Source: JBIICS01 sp044238735 (lineage in GTDB: Bacteria > Bacteroidota > Bacteroidia > UBA4408). From it: 10,605 nt of DNA. Below, piece after piece: positions 1 to 6,635 of this stretch. Both the position numbers and the translations under genes were made by a program. The stretch's first letter is position 1. Every line of letters begins with the position of its first letter. Location: the NCBI GenBank assembly GCA_044238735.1, contig JBIICS010000099.1, positions 1 to 10,605 on the forward strand, read 5' to 3'. The notes under the pieces are model-generated. The model had not been told where the DNA came from, did no database searches, and was given only the letters and a program-made list of their open reading frames with translations.

Positions 1-457
1 GATTGTAGATTTAATAAGAAATGATTTATCCAGAATCGCGCAAAAAGATACTGTTAGAGTTAAGGAGCTTTATGGAATTTATACCTACAACAAAATAGCT
101 CAAATGATTTCGAGCATTGAGTGTGAAGTTAATCCTGAAATAACACTAGAAGAAATTTTATATAATAATTTTCCCATGGGCTCTATGACGGGTGCCCCAA
201 AACCCAAAAGCCTCGAAATAATTAGCAATTCGGAATATTCTAAGCGAGGATACTACTCAGGCACTATTGGGTTTATGGATGAGGATAATAATTTCGACTC
301 ATGTGTTGTAATTAGAAGTATATTTTATGACGAGCTCCAAAAGAAACTTTCTTTTTTTGTAGGAAGCGCCATTACTGATTTATGCAATCCGGCTGAAGAG
401 TATGAGGAGTGCCTAGTAAAAGCCGGTAATATGTTAAAAGCAATTTATGGATACTGA
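1..457 (+). CDS. pabB: Aminodeoxychorismate synthase component I (PabB-like), C-terminal part only
   Basis: This is the last 151 residues of a chorismate-binding enzyme; the gene starts outside the window, and the first complete codon is at position 2. In this family PabB aminates chorismate to 4-amino-4-deoxychorismate for folate synthesis, using ammonia from a PabA subunit. The sequence shows VDLIRNDLSR at the left edge, HQMIS-like QMISS, FPMGSMTGAPK, the RGYYSG-GFMD block, VVIRSI, VGSAIT and the terminal EYEECLVKA, all in the order typical of the chorismate-binding domain. TrpE and other chorismate enzymes share this fold. I prefer PabB because of the FPMGSMTGAPK form and the RG-YSG block, but the catalytic lysine region that would help decide lies upstream. 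The stop codon overlaps the start of tilS by 11 bases, which suggests coupled translation. Confidence 0.82.
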   Translation, partial: IVDLIRNDLSRIAQKDTVRVKELYGIYTYNKIAQMISSIECEVNPEITLEEILYNNFPMGSMTGAPKPKSLEIISNSEYSKRGYYSGTIGFMDEDNNFDSCVVIRSIFYDELQKKLSFFVGSAITDLCNPAEEYEECLVKAGNMLKAIYGY

Positions 458-1796
458 TAATTTTTCACTTCGTGTTCAGCGTTTTATAAACGACAATAAG
501 CTGTTTAATAAGGAAGACAAACTTATAGTAGCCTGTAGTGGTGGAATAGACAGCGTAGTATTGGCAACAGTATTACACCAATTAAATTACACGTTTATTA
601 TGGCTCACTGTAATTTTAAATTACGCGGAATCGAATCAGACGAAGATGAAACATTCGTTAGGCAACTATCTGATAAACTAAACAAGGAATTTCATTCAAT
701 TGATTTTAACACAGAAGAAACTTCCCGTCAATTAAAAAAAGGGATTCAGGAAACAGCGCGGATATTGAGATACGAATGGTTTTATAAACTTGCGTTACAA
801 ACAAAAGCAAAATATGTATTAACTGCACATCATGCTGACGATTCTATGGAGACTTTCTTGATTAATCTATTGAGAGGATCAGGTATTAATGGATTAACCG
901 GTATTTCTCAGCATCATCAAATTTATAAACGCCCCTTACTGTCCTTTAAAAAGGAAGAAATCATCCGTTTTGCAGAAAATAATTTAATTAATTATCGGAG
1001 CGATTCTTCAAATGATAAAGACGATTATTTACGTAATCGCATCCGCCATCATTTAATTCCACTTCTTAACAGTATATCCGATAAAGGAACAGATGGAATC
1101 ATAAACAGCATTCAACATCTTACAAATGACAGAAAAATGATGCATTTTGGGTTTCAGCAGTTAGTTGAAAAATTAAAAATAAAAAAAGACGTTACTTCCG
1201 ATTTATTCAATTTAGACATTCTAAATGATGAGGAGTTACTTGACGCTGCACTCTTTTATCTTTTAAAACCATACAACATCAATAGCAGTCAGGTTGATCA
1301 AATTATAGCTTCATACAAAAGTAAAAACAGTGGCAAATATTTTTATACTAAAACTCATCAATTATTTTTAAACCGAAATTATTTAGAAGTTGAAGCTTTT
1401 AATCAACCCGACGAAACCAGAGAATATTTAATTAACGGAATTGGTCAGATAAGTTACCCTATCCACTTAAACATTGAGGAACGTGAGGCAAGCATCGAAT
1501 ATAAAAAAAACAATAACCAAAATATTGCTTACTTAAATCCCGACTCGATTATATGGCCCCTTAAAATCAGAAGATGGAGAGAAGGAGATTCTTTTGTTCC
1601 GCTGGGCATGAAAGGTGAAAAAAAACTTAGTGATTTTTTTATTGATGAAAAAGTTTCAGTTATCACTAAAAGTAAAATATGGATAATTGAAAATGGGAAC
1701 TGCCAGATCATATGGATTACCGGTTATAGGATTTCGGAGAAGGCTAAAATAAATGAAAAAACGATTAAAATGTTTGTTTTTTCCGTTAACGAATAA
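447..1796 (+). CDS. tilS: tRNA(Ile)-lysidine synthase TilS
   Basis: TilS uses ATP and lysine to convert C34 of the CAU anticodon of a minor tRNA-Ile into lysidine, so that the tRNA reads AUA and is charged with isoleucine. It is an essential cytoplasmic enzyme. The 449-residue protein has the N-type ATP-pyrophosphatase P-loop SGGIDS at residues 31-36, AHCNFKLRG near 53-61, LTAHHADDSMET at about 125-136, the LLRGSGINGLTGI segment, and the SDSSN-YLRNRIRH signature at about 185-201. The C-terminal tRNA-binding domain shows WPLKIRRWREGDSF-P-GMKG-KKLSDFF at about 370-398. The length matches full-length (long-form) TilS proteins. The ATG at 447 lies inside the end of pabB, and no better start is visible. 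The AT-rich gene ends in a frame with no obvious terminator before the next gene. Confidence 0.96.
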   Translation: MDTDNFSLRVQRFINDNKLFNKEDKLIVACSGGIDSVVLATVLHQLNYTFIMAHCNFKLRGIESDEDETFVRQLSDKLNKEFHSIDFNTEETSRQLKKGIQETARILRYEWFYKLALQTKAKYVLTAHHADDSMETFLINLLRGSGINGLTGISQHHQIYKRPLLSFKKEEIIRFAENNLINYRSDSSNDKDDYLRNRIRHHLIPLLNSISDKGTDGIINSIQHLTNDRKMMHFGFQQLVEKLKIKKDVTSDLFNLDILNDEELLDAALFYLLKPYNINSSQVDQIIASYKSKNSGKYFYTKTHQLFLNRNYLEVEAFNQPDETREYLINGIGQISYPIHLNIEEREASIEYKKNNNQNIAYLNPDSIIWPLKIRRWREGDSFVPLGMKGEKKLSDFFIDEKVSVITKSKIWIIENGNCQIIWITGYRISEKAKINEKTIKMFVFSVNE

Positions 1797-1873
1797 ATTT
1801 TAATAAAATTTAAAAAATATTGTAACTTAGTTTTTCACTTTACGTACAAAAACAACAATTTAATCTTGAGTAT

Positions 1874-2170
1874 ATGATAGACATTAGCAGCAAGCCGGTT
1901 TTAATCGACAAAGAAGAGGTGGAAAATTTAAGATTTCCTAAAGAAGAAATTTTAACATCAAAAGAAGATATTGCCAATCGTAAAATCAATTTAGAGAGAG
2001 CCACTACTTTAGGAAATATCGAGCAAATTAAATTTAAAATTGTTTTTGCCGATGAAAAGGGAGTTAAAATGGTGGATACTACGGTTTGGGGGCTAACAAA
2101 CGAAAGAGTTATTTTAAAGAAAGGCTCCGTTATTCCAATTAATCGCGTTATAGATGTTAAATACGCTTAA
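1874..2170 (+). CDS. Small hypothetical protein, probably conserved in Bacteroidota
   Basis: This is a 98-residue soluble protein with no signal peptide, membrane helix or cysteine. I cannot assign it a function. The first half is charged and probably helical (EEVENLRFPKEEI, then KINLERATTLGN). The second half looks like beta strands: IKFKIVFADEKG, VKMVDTTVWGLT, ERVILKKGSVIPINRVIDV. The pattern of short strands with a TTVWG core and a final PINRVIDV strand resembles small one-domain proteins often seen in this phylum, but that is an impression rather than a family assignment. It lies 77 bases after tilS and 61 bases before lemA, on the same strand, so it could be read from its own promoter or by read-through from tilS. 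Codon and base use match its neighbours. Confidence 0.8.
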   Translation: MIDISSKPVLIDKEEVENLRFPKEEILTSKEDIANRKINLERATTLGNIEQIKFKIVFADEKGVKMVDTTVWGLTNERVILKKGSVIPINRVIDVKYA

Positions 2171-2186
2171 AAACATTTCTATTACT

Positions 2187-2220
2187 TTTACTTTGCTTAA
2201 CTTTAACTTTGTTAAGTAAA
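2187..2220 (+). promoter_or_regulatory. Possible lemA promoter with repeated ACTTT units inside nested inverted repeats
   Basis: TAACTTTG at 2204-2211 exactly matches the Bacteroidota -7 element TAnnTTTG and ends 20 bases before the lemA ATG. No TTTG or TTG is present at the expected distance for the -33 element, so the promoter call is tentative. The element sits among four ACTTT copies (2184, 2190, 2200 and 2206) and between inverted arms CTTAAC/GTTAAG (2196-2201, 2211-2216) and TTTACTT/AAGTAAA (2187-2193, 2214-2220). Confidence 0.4.
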
Positions 2221-2231
2221 TTAATTTTAAA

Positions 2232-2810
2232 ATGAAAAAGAATTTTTTAGTTGCACTACTCTTAGGATTATCTTTCTCCCTATCCTCTTGTTTTTACAAT
2301 GGATTTGTAGAAAAAGAAGAAAAAGTTAAGAGTCAGTGGGCACAAGTTGAAAATGCATATCAACGTCGTTCGGATTTAATCCCCAATTTAGTTAATACTG
2401 TTAAAGGTTATGCTAACTTCGAAAAATCAACCCTTGAAGCAGTTGTTTCGGCCCGTGCAAGTGCCACCAGTGTTAAAATTGACGCCTCTAAACTAAGTCA
2501 GGAACAAATTGAAGCATTTGACAAAGCACAAAGCGGACTTTCAGGAGCGCTGAGCCGTTTGTTGATGGTAAGCGAAAATTACCCCGAATTAAAAGCGAAT
2601 CAAAACTTCTTGGAACTTCAGTCGCAATTGGAGGGTACCGAAAACCGAATTTCGGTAGAAAGAAATAAATTTAATGAGTTTGTAAAGGAGTACAATACCT
2701 CAATAAAAAAATTTCCAGGTATGATGGAAGCCCGTATGTTCGGATTTACCGAAAAAGCTTACTTTAAAGCAACAGCCGGTTCTGAAAAAGCACCGGAGGT
2801 AAAATTTTAA
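2232..2810 (+). CDS. lemA: LemA family lipoprotein
   Basis: LemA proteins are small envelope proteins with an extracellular or periplasmic four-helix domain; their molecular role is not settled. The 192-residue product begins with a lipoprotein signal: KK, a hydrophobic core, and lipobox LSSC with the acceptor Cys20. The LemA domain follows. Its hallmarks are WAQVENAYQRRSDLIPNLV at about 36-54, VKGYANFEKSTLEAVVSARA at about 57-76, SGALSRLLMVSENYPELKAN at about 104-123, the LEGTENRISVERNKFNEFVKEYN block at about 133-155, and FPG at 161-163 followed by FGF near the end. Length is normal for the family. A lipid anchor replaces the N-terminal membrane helix seen in many other LemA proteins. Two TPM-domain genes follow directly, a common arrangement in this phylum that points to a shared envelope function. 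Confidence 0.95.
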   Translation: MKKNFLVALLLGLSFSLSSCFYNGFVEKEEKVKSQWAQVENAYQRRSDLIPNLVNTVKGYANFEKSTLEAVVSARASATSVKIDASKLSQEQIEAFDKAQSGLSGALSRLLMVSENYPELKANQNFLELQSQLEGTENRISVERNKFNEFVKEYNTSIKKFPGMMEARMFGFTEKAYFKATAGSEKAPEVKF

Positions 2811-2822
2811 TTCACGTCATTA

Positions 2823-3251
2823 ATGAAAAGTCATTTTTCTCCAGAAGATCAACAAAAGATTGTTGAGGCTATAAAAATTGCTGAGCTTAATACTTCGGGG
2901 GAAATAAAAGTACATATTGAATCGCATTGCAAATACGATGTTATAGACCGCGCTGCTGATGTTTTTAACAAGCTAGGCATGGCTAATACTACACTCCGAA
3001 ATGGAGTTTTGATATACTTAGCCATAACCGATCACCGTTTTGCGATAATTGGAGATAAAGGTATAAATGAAAAAGTTCCTGATCATTTTTGGGCCGATAC
3101 CAGAGATACGATGCAAAAGAAATTTAAAGAACAAAGATTTACGGATGGCCTAGTGGAAGGAATAATTAAAGCAGGCGAACAACTTAAAACCCATTTCCCG
3201 TATTCTAAAAGTGATACAAACGAATTAAACGATCAAATTTCTTTTGGCTAA
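2823..3251 (+). CDS. TPM-domain protein without signal peptide
   Basis: The TPM domain (TLP18.3, Psb32, MOLO-1) is a compact fold found in envelope and thylakoid proteins; its role in bacteria is poorly defined. This 142-residue protein is essentially one TPM domain. It starts with FSPEDQQKIVEAIKIAELNTSGEIKVHIE (residues about 5-33), continues with NGVLIYLAITDHRFAIIGDKGI (about 60-81) and ends with the helical WADTRDTMQKKFKEQRFTDGLVEGI-KAGEQL segment (about 90-125). There is no signal peptide or transmembrane helix, so it should be cytoplasmic, unlike the TPM protein encoded next. It lies 12 bases after lemA, and its stop codon overlaps the next gene, so the three genes form one operon. The RT-NGVLIYLAITDHRFAI-type strand is shared in outline with the following gene (KGKNNGVVFLV and KIFIASGYG), as expected for paralogous domains. 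Confidence 0.87.
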   Translation: MKSHFSPEDQQKIVEAIKIAELNTSGEIKVHIESHCKYDVIDRAADVFNKLGMANTTLRNGVLIYLAITDHRFAIIGDKGINEKVPDHFWADTRDTMQKKFKEQRFTDGLVEGIIKAGEQLKTHFPYSKSDTNELNDQISFG

Positions 3252-4038
3252 GCACAAAACTATACTCAAACTTTTATACTCTCCTTTATTCCTGTTATGC
3301 CTTATTTTTTCTGGCTTTAAAGTTTATGCGCAAGACGAAGTAATACCGGAAAAACCTAATCCACGCAGATTATTTAACGACTATGCGGGATTAGTGAGTT
3401 CAGAAACGGGTCAAGTGCTGGAGAGTAAACTTGCTAAATTTTATAAATCGAGCTCCACCCAAATTGCAACTGTAATAGTTAATGATTTAGGCGGTTACGA
3501 GGCCTCAGAATTTGCATTTAAATTGGGTGAAAAATGGGGAGTAGGTATTAAAGGAAAAAACAACGGTGTGGTATTTTTGGTTTGCACTAATCCTCGCAAA
3601 ATATTTATAGCATCCGGATACGGTACTGAGGAGTTTCTTACCGATGCTTTGTGTAAACGAATTATCGAAAAAAAGATAAAACCAGAATTTAAAAATGGGA
3701 ATTACGAGAAAGGATTAACTGAAGGTATAAATAGCATAATTGAAGTATTAGAGGGAAAATTTAATGCTGATGAAACCAAGGATAAACCTAAAGTGGGTTT
3801 CTGGATTATTATTGTAATTTTTGTTGTCATTTTCATCATTATCAAACTCTCAAACAAAAACAGGCCGGGTGGATTTGGTGGTTTTGGAGGAGGCCTTTAC
3901 GACGGTGGCTGGTCTACATTTTCATCCGGTGGATTTTCATCGTGGGGAGGCGGCTCTTCAGGCAGCGGTGACAGCGGTGGCTTTGGCGATTTTGGAGGGG
4001 GTAGTTTTGGAGGAGGAGGCGCCGGTGGCGATTGGTAG
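3244..4038 (+). CDS. Secreted or membrane TPM-domain protein (YgcG-like) with Gly-rich tail
   Basis: This 264-residue envelope protein has four parts. A signal peptide (residues 1-29) probably ends at VYA|Q. A TPM domain spans about 42-172 (LFNDYAGLVSSETGQVLESKLAKF, then STQIATVIVNDLGGYE, KGKNNGVVFLV, KIFIASGYGTEE, and the FKNGNYEKGLTEGI helix). One membrane helix (about 185-202) follows, and a tail from 209 to 264 has 28 glycines in 56 residues, mixed with Ser, Phe, Trp and Asp. This is the YgcG/DUF2981-like architecture. The start must be the TTG at 3244: the reading frame has no Met codon anywhere, an in-frame TAA lies at 3226-3228, and starting at TTG gives an intact signal peptide. It overlaps the previous gene by 8 bases. 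Both the TTG and the overlap suggest translational coupling. Confidence 0.9.
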   Translation: MAKHKTILKLLYSPLFLLCLIFSGFKVYAQDEVIPEKPNPRRLFNDYAGLVSSETGQVLESKLAKFYKSSSTQIATVIVNDLGGYEASEFAFKLGEKWGVGIKGKNNGVVFLVCTNPRKIFIASGYGTEEFLTDALCKRIIEKKIKPEFKNGNYEKGLTEGINSIIEVLEGKFNADETKDKPKVGFWIIIVIFVVIFIIIKLSNKNRPGGFGGFGGGLYDGGWSTFSSGGFSSWGGGSSGSGDSGGFGDFGGGSFGGGGAGGDW

Positions 4039-4039
4039 T

Positions 4040-5581
4040 TTACTCCCCCCATCCTTCCCGATCTAAACTTCTAAATTGTATGGCCTCTGCCAAATGATTA
4101 GACTCTATGCTTTCCTTCTCTTCTAAATCAGCAATAGTTCGAGCAACTTTTAATATTCGATCGTAAGCCCTTGCCGATAAACCCAAACGATCTACTGCAT
4201 TTTTTAATAATTGTTTCGAATTAGAATCTATCTTACAAAATTGACGCAATTGCTTCGCCCCCATTTGCGCATTGCAATGTATACCTGTATTTTCTTTATA
4301 ACGCTGCGCCTGAACTAAGCGCGCTTTAATTACCCGCTGGCGAATATGAAACGACTTTTCCGATCTATGTTCAACCGAAAGTTCGTTAAAGCTTACTGGA
4401 GTAACCTCCACGTGTAAATCAATTCTATCTAATAAAGGGCCGGATATTTTACTCAAATAACGTTGAACCACCCCCGGTGAACAGGAACAATCTTTTTCAG
4501 GATGATTATAGTAACCGCAGGGACAAGGATTCATGGAGGACACAAGCATAAAACTTGCCGGATATTCAACTGCCGATCGCGCCCTCGAAATACTTATTAC
4601 TCTATCCTCTAACGGTTGGCGCATAACCTCTAAAACCGTACGCTTAAACTCAGGCAGTTCATCCAAAAATAAAACTCCATTATGTGCAAGAGAAATTTCT
4701 CCAGGTTGAGGATTACCTCCTCCCCCTACTAAGGCCACATCGCTTATGGTATGATGGGGTGAACGAAAGGGCCGATTGGTTATTAAACTTGTATTCTTTC
4801 CTAATTTTCCGGCAACAGAATGAATTTTAGTTGTTTCTAACGCTTCCTCAATAGTTAATGGAGGTAAAATTCCAGGCATACGTTTAGACAACATTGTTTT
4901 TCCGGCACCGGGTGGACCTATTAGCAAAACGTTATGACCACCCGCCGCTGCAATTTCAAGTGCACGCTTGATATTTTCCTGACCTTTTACATCTGCAAAA
5001 TCAAACTCAATGTCCTCTTGCTCATTTTTAAATATTTCAGCTATATTAATTCGAGTGGGCTCTATTATTTTTAAACCACTTACAAACTCAATAACCTCCT
5101 TAATATTATTAACTCCAATAACCTCAATTCCATCTACTATAGCAGCTTCCTCTGCGTTCTGCTTTGGTAAAATTATACCTTTAAACGATTCATTTTTAGC
5201 CTGCAAAGCAATTGGTAAAGCCCCCTTTATTGACTGAATACTTCCGTCTAAAGACAATTCACCCATAATTACATAATCCGAAATTGCATGTGCCGTAATT
5301 TGTTCGGAAGCAGCCAAAATACCAATTGCCATTGGCAAATCATAAGCCGAACCTTCCTTTTTAATATCGGCCGGAGCTAAATTAATCGTTATTCGTTTTC
5401 CGGGTAATCTAAATCCATTATTTTTTAATGCTGCTGCTATGCGCTGCTGGCTCTCTTTAACAGCATTATCGGGTAAACCAACTAAATAAAATTTAACCCC
5501 CGCATCTACATTCACTTCAATTGTTATTGTGTTGGCGTTTATACCTTGCACTGCGCTGCCAAATACTTTTATTAAGGACAT
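4040..5581 (-). CDS. YifB/ComM family AAA+ ATPase (Mg-chelatase-like)
   Basis: This 513-residue cytoplasmic protein has the full YifB architecture. An N-terminal Lon-protease-like (ChlI) domain spans about 1-170, including VDAGVKFYLVGLPD, NLAPADIKKEGSAYDLPMA and GELSLDGSI. The AAA+ core follows, with Walker A GPPGAGKT (222-229), FRSPHHTISD (272-281), PGEISLAHNGVLFLDELPEF containing Walker B (293-312), LEDR, and the LLDRIDLH arginine region (383-390). A Mg-chelatase C-terminal domain lies at about 400-505. A cysteine set in NPCPCG...CSC (Cys353, 355, 365 and 367) is typical of this family. The best-studied homologue, ComM, is a hexameric branch-migration helicase acting in natural transformation; whether this protein does the same is inference. 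The gene is convergent with the TPM operon and separated from it by one base. Confidence 0.94.
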   Translation of the reverse strand: MSLIKVFGSAVQGINANTITIEVNVDAGVKFYLVGLPDNAVKESQQRIAAALKNNGFRLPGKRITINLAPADIKKEGSAYDLPMAIGILAASEQITAHAISDYVIMGELSLDGSIQSIKGALPIALQAKNESFKGIILPKQNAEEAAIVDGIEVIGVNNIKEVIEFVSGLKIIEPTRINIAEIFKNEQEDIEFDFADVKGQENIKRALEIAAAGGHNVLLIGPPGAGKTMLSKRMPGILPPLTIEEALETTKIHSVAGKLGKNTSLITNRPFRSPHHTISDVALVGGGGNPQPGEISLAHNGVLFLDELPEFKRTVLEVMRQPLEDRVISISRARSAVEYPASFMLVSSMNPCPCGYYNHPEKDCSCSPGVVQRYLSKISGPLLDRIDLHVEVTPVSFNELSVEHRSEKSFHIRQRVIKARLVQAQRYKENTGIHCNAQMGAKQLRQFCKIDSNSKQLLKNAVDRLGLSARAYDRILKVARTIADLEEKESIESNHLAEAIQFRSLDREGWGE

Positions 5582-5698
5582 AGTTATTTTAAATCGAAAA
5601 ATACGTTTTTAACAAAAATCTTCTACAAACTAATTAGCAATTAGAATTCTTATTTAGAAGCATATTATTATATTAGCACAAATTCAAACATTAAAAAC
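5582..5698. other. Divergent intergenic region between yifB-type gene and small secreted protein gene
   Basis: This 117-base AT-rich spacer should hold the promoters of both flanking genes. It contains an inverted repeat CTAATT-agc-AATTAG (5630-5644) and an adjoining 8-base palindrome AGAATTCT (5643-5650). A -7-like TATATTAG (5669-5676; TAnnTTTG with one extra mismatch in the last four bases) lies upstream of the plus-strand gene. I see no convincing -33 partner for it and no exact minus-strand TAnnTTTG for yifB. The dyads could be operators or chance AT-rich repeats. Confidence 0.35.
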
Positions 5699-6142
5699 AT
5701 GAAAAAACTTTTTCTATTATCGATGATTTTGATATCCGTGCTTCAATGCTTTTCGCAAGATGCTTCGGACGCTGAGGGTAACTGTTACCAGAAATATGCA
5801 AAAATATTTGAAACCAGAGGCGCCTTTGATGTTGAAGATGGAACCTATACAGATGTTATTCTATCCTTTAGAAAAGGATCCAATGCTGATTGTTTTAACG
5901 GTAAAGTTATTATTGAAAACAAGCATGTAAAAAAAATGTATATTAAATTTTCTGATAATTCGTTTGAGGAGATTGAACGCAATTGGAAAAACGATGTTTC
6001 AAAAATTCAAATTGTTAATGGCATTTCCGAAACTTTTTTAACTAAAGAAGATGAACTTATAAACGTAATGTTTGTAAAGAAAATTAAACCAAAGAAAAAG
6101 GAATATCAACGTGCAGCAGAGGCTCCTATAGATAGTTATTAG
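5699..6142 (+). CDS. Small secreted protein of unknown function
   Basis: This 147-residue protein has a clear signal peptide (MKK, hydrophobic core, probable cleavage FS|Q at 19-20). Cys17 does not fit a lipobox because Gln precedes it. The mature part has two cysteines (Cys29 and Cys65) that could form a disulfide, and it looks mainly beta: GTYTDVILSFRKG (48-60), GKVIIENKHVKKMYIKF (68-84), KIQIVNGISETFLTK (102-116), LINVMFVKKIKPKKK (120-134). The end is strongly basic (KKIKPKKK) and is followed by an acidic, flexible EAPIDSY. I do not recognise the family and assign no function. The gene stands alone, with its own strong terminator directly downstream, so it is probably monocistronic. ATG 5699 is the natural start because the signal peptide begins there. 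Confidence 0.85.
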   Translation: MKKLFLLSMILISVLQCFSQDASDAEGNCYQKYAKIFETRGAFDVEDGTYTDVILSFRKGSNADCFNGKVIIENKHVKKMYIKFSDNSFEEIERNWKNDVSKIQIVNGISETFLTKEDELINVMFVKKIKPKKKEYQRAAEAPIDSY

Positions 6143-6164
6143 TATTTATTTAATATGATTATTT

Positions 6165-6195
6165 AAGCGATTGAAAATTATCAATCGCTTTTTTT
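6165..6195 (+). terminator. Rho-independent terminator after the small secreted protein gene
   Basis: A perfect 10-base-pair stem, AAGCGATTGA (6165-6174) with TCAATCGCTT (6181-6190), has a 6-base loop and is followed by a run of seven T (6189-6195). It ends the plus-strand gene stopping at 6142. The T-tract overlaps the stop codon of the minus-strand DUF2452 gene. On the minus strand the hairpin is followed by A-rich sequence, so it is a weaker terminator in that direction. Confidence 0.88.
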
Positions 6196-6634
6196 ATTCA
6201 AAAATTTGCCACGTGTGATCGCCTAACATTTTAACTTTACTTACAAATTCGTCAAACGCTTTACTTTTTCCCCACTCATTGGGAGCAATCATCGAAAGCA
6301 CATATTCCTCGTTAGAATAATTTTTGTAGAGATAATAAATCTTTCCAATTACAGGTTCAAATCCCATTTTAGCACCGTAAATTTTATACGAAATTTCGGC
6401 TCGCTTCTTAATGTCCATTGCCTGTTTGGCTAAAAGTTCAATCTGTTCTTGAATTTGTTTAAGCTGAAGATTGGTTTGTTCTTCCATGGCCGTTAAGGCT
6501 CTAACCTTAACTTTACCCATATCTTCTGGCCGAATTAATGCCGATGCAACATGATGAGCATATGGAAGGAGTCCGGGATTTTCCGCTACTTTATCAGGGT
6601 CGATCGGATTAACAAAATCATTACTTTCAGCCAT
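6194..6634 (-). CDS. DUF2452 domain protein
   Basis: This is a 146-residue soluble protein that I recognise as DUF2452, a family of unknown function with homologues in bacteria and eukaryotes (human C1orf50). Diagnostic segments are FVNPIDPDKVAENPGLLPYAH (about 7-27), SALIRPEDMGKVKVRALTAM (31-50), and a glutamine-rich helix EEQTNLQLKQIQEQIELLAKQA (51-72) likely to form a coiled coil. These are followed by ISYKIYGAKMGFEPVIGKIYYLY (81-103), LSMIAPNEWG (113-122) and the closing MLGDHTW (136-142). I place the start at ATG 6634, one base after the stop of the upstream peroxidase gene, because the conserved region starts soon after. An in-frame ATG at 6661 would add nine residues (MKKLFQNYR) and overlap the peroxidase gene by 26 bases. 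Near-contact with the peroxidase gene suggests co-transcription and coupled translation. Confidence 0.9.
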   Translation of the reverse strand: MAESNDFVNPIDPDKVAENPGLLPYAHHVASALIRPEDMGKVKVRALTAMEEQTNLQLKQIQEQIELLAKQAMDIKKRAEISYKIYGAKMGFEPVIGKIYYLYKNYSNEEYVLSMIAPNEWGKSKAFDEFVSKVKMLGDHTWQIFE

Positions 6635-6635
6635 C

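Noticed and set aside
1529..1711. 60-codon minus-strand frame inside tilS
   Set aside because: It is antisense to the conserved C-terminal domain of TilS and shows no protein-like features.
1797..1873. Possible promoter before the 98-residue gene (TAACTTAG at 1823-1830, TAATCTTG at 1861-1868)
   Set aside because: The first lacks a -33 partner and the second is too close to the ATG at 1874 to leave a transcribed leader.
3821..4066. 81-codon plus-strand frame over the Gly-rich end of the TPM gene
   Set aside because: It lies in another frame of the real gene and exists because GGN-rich repeats lack stop codons in all frames; it has no start context or recognisable domain.
5010..5237. 75-codon plus-strand frame inside the yifB-type gene
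   Set aside because: It is antisense to a conserved coding region, and its Ile/Ser-rich composition is typical of a shadow frame.
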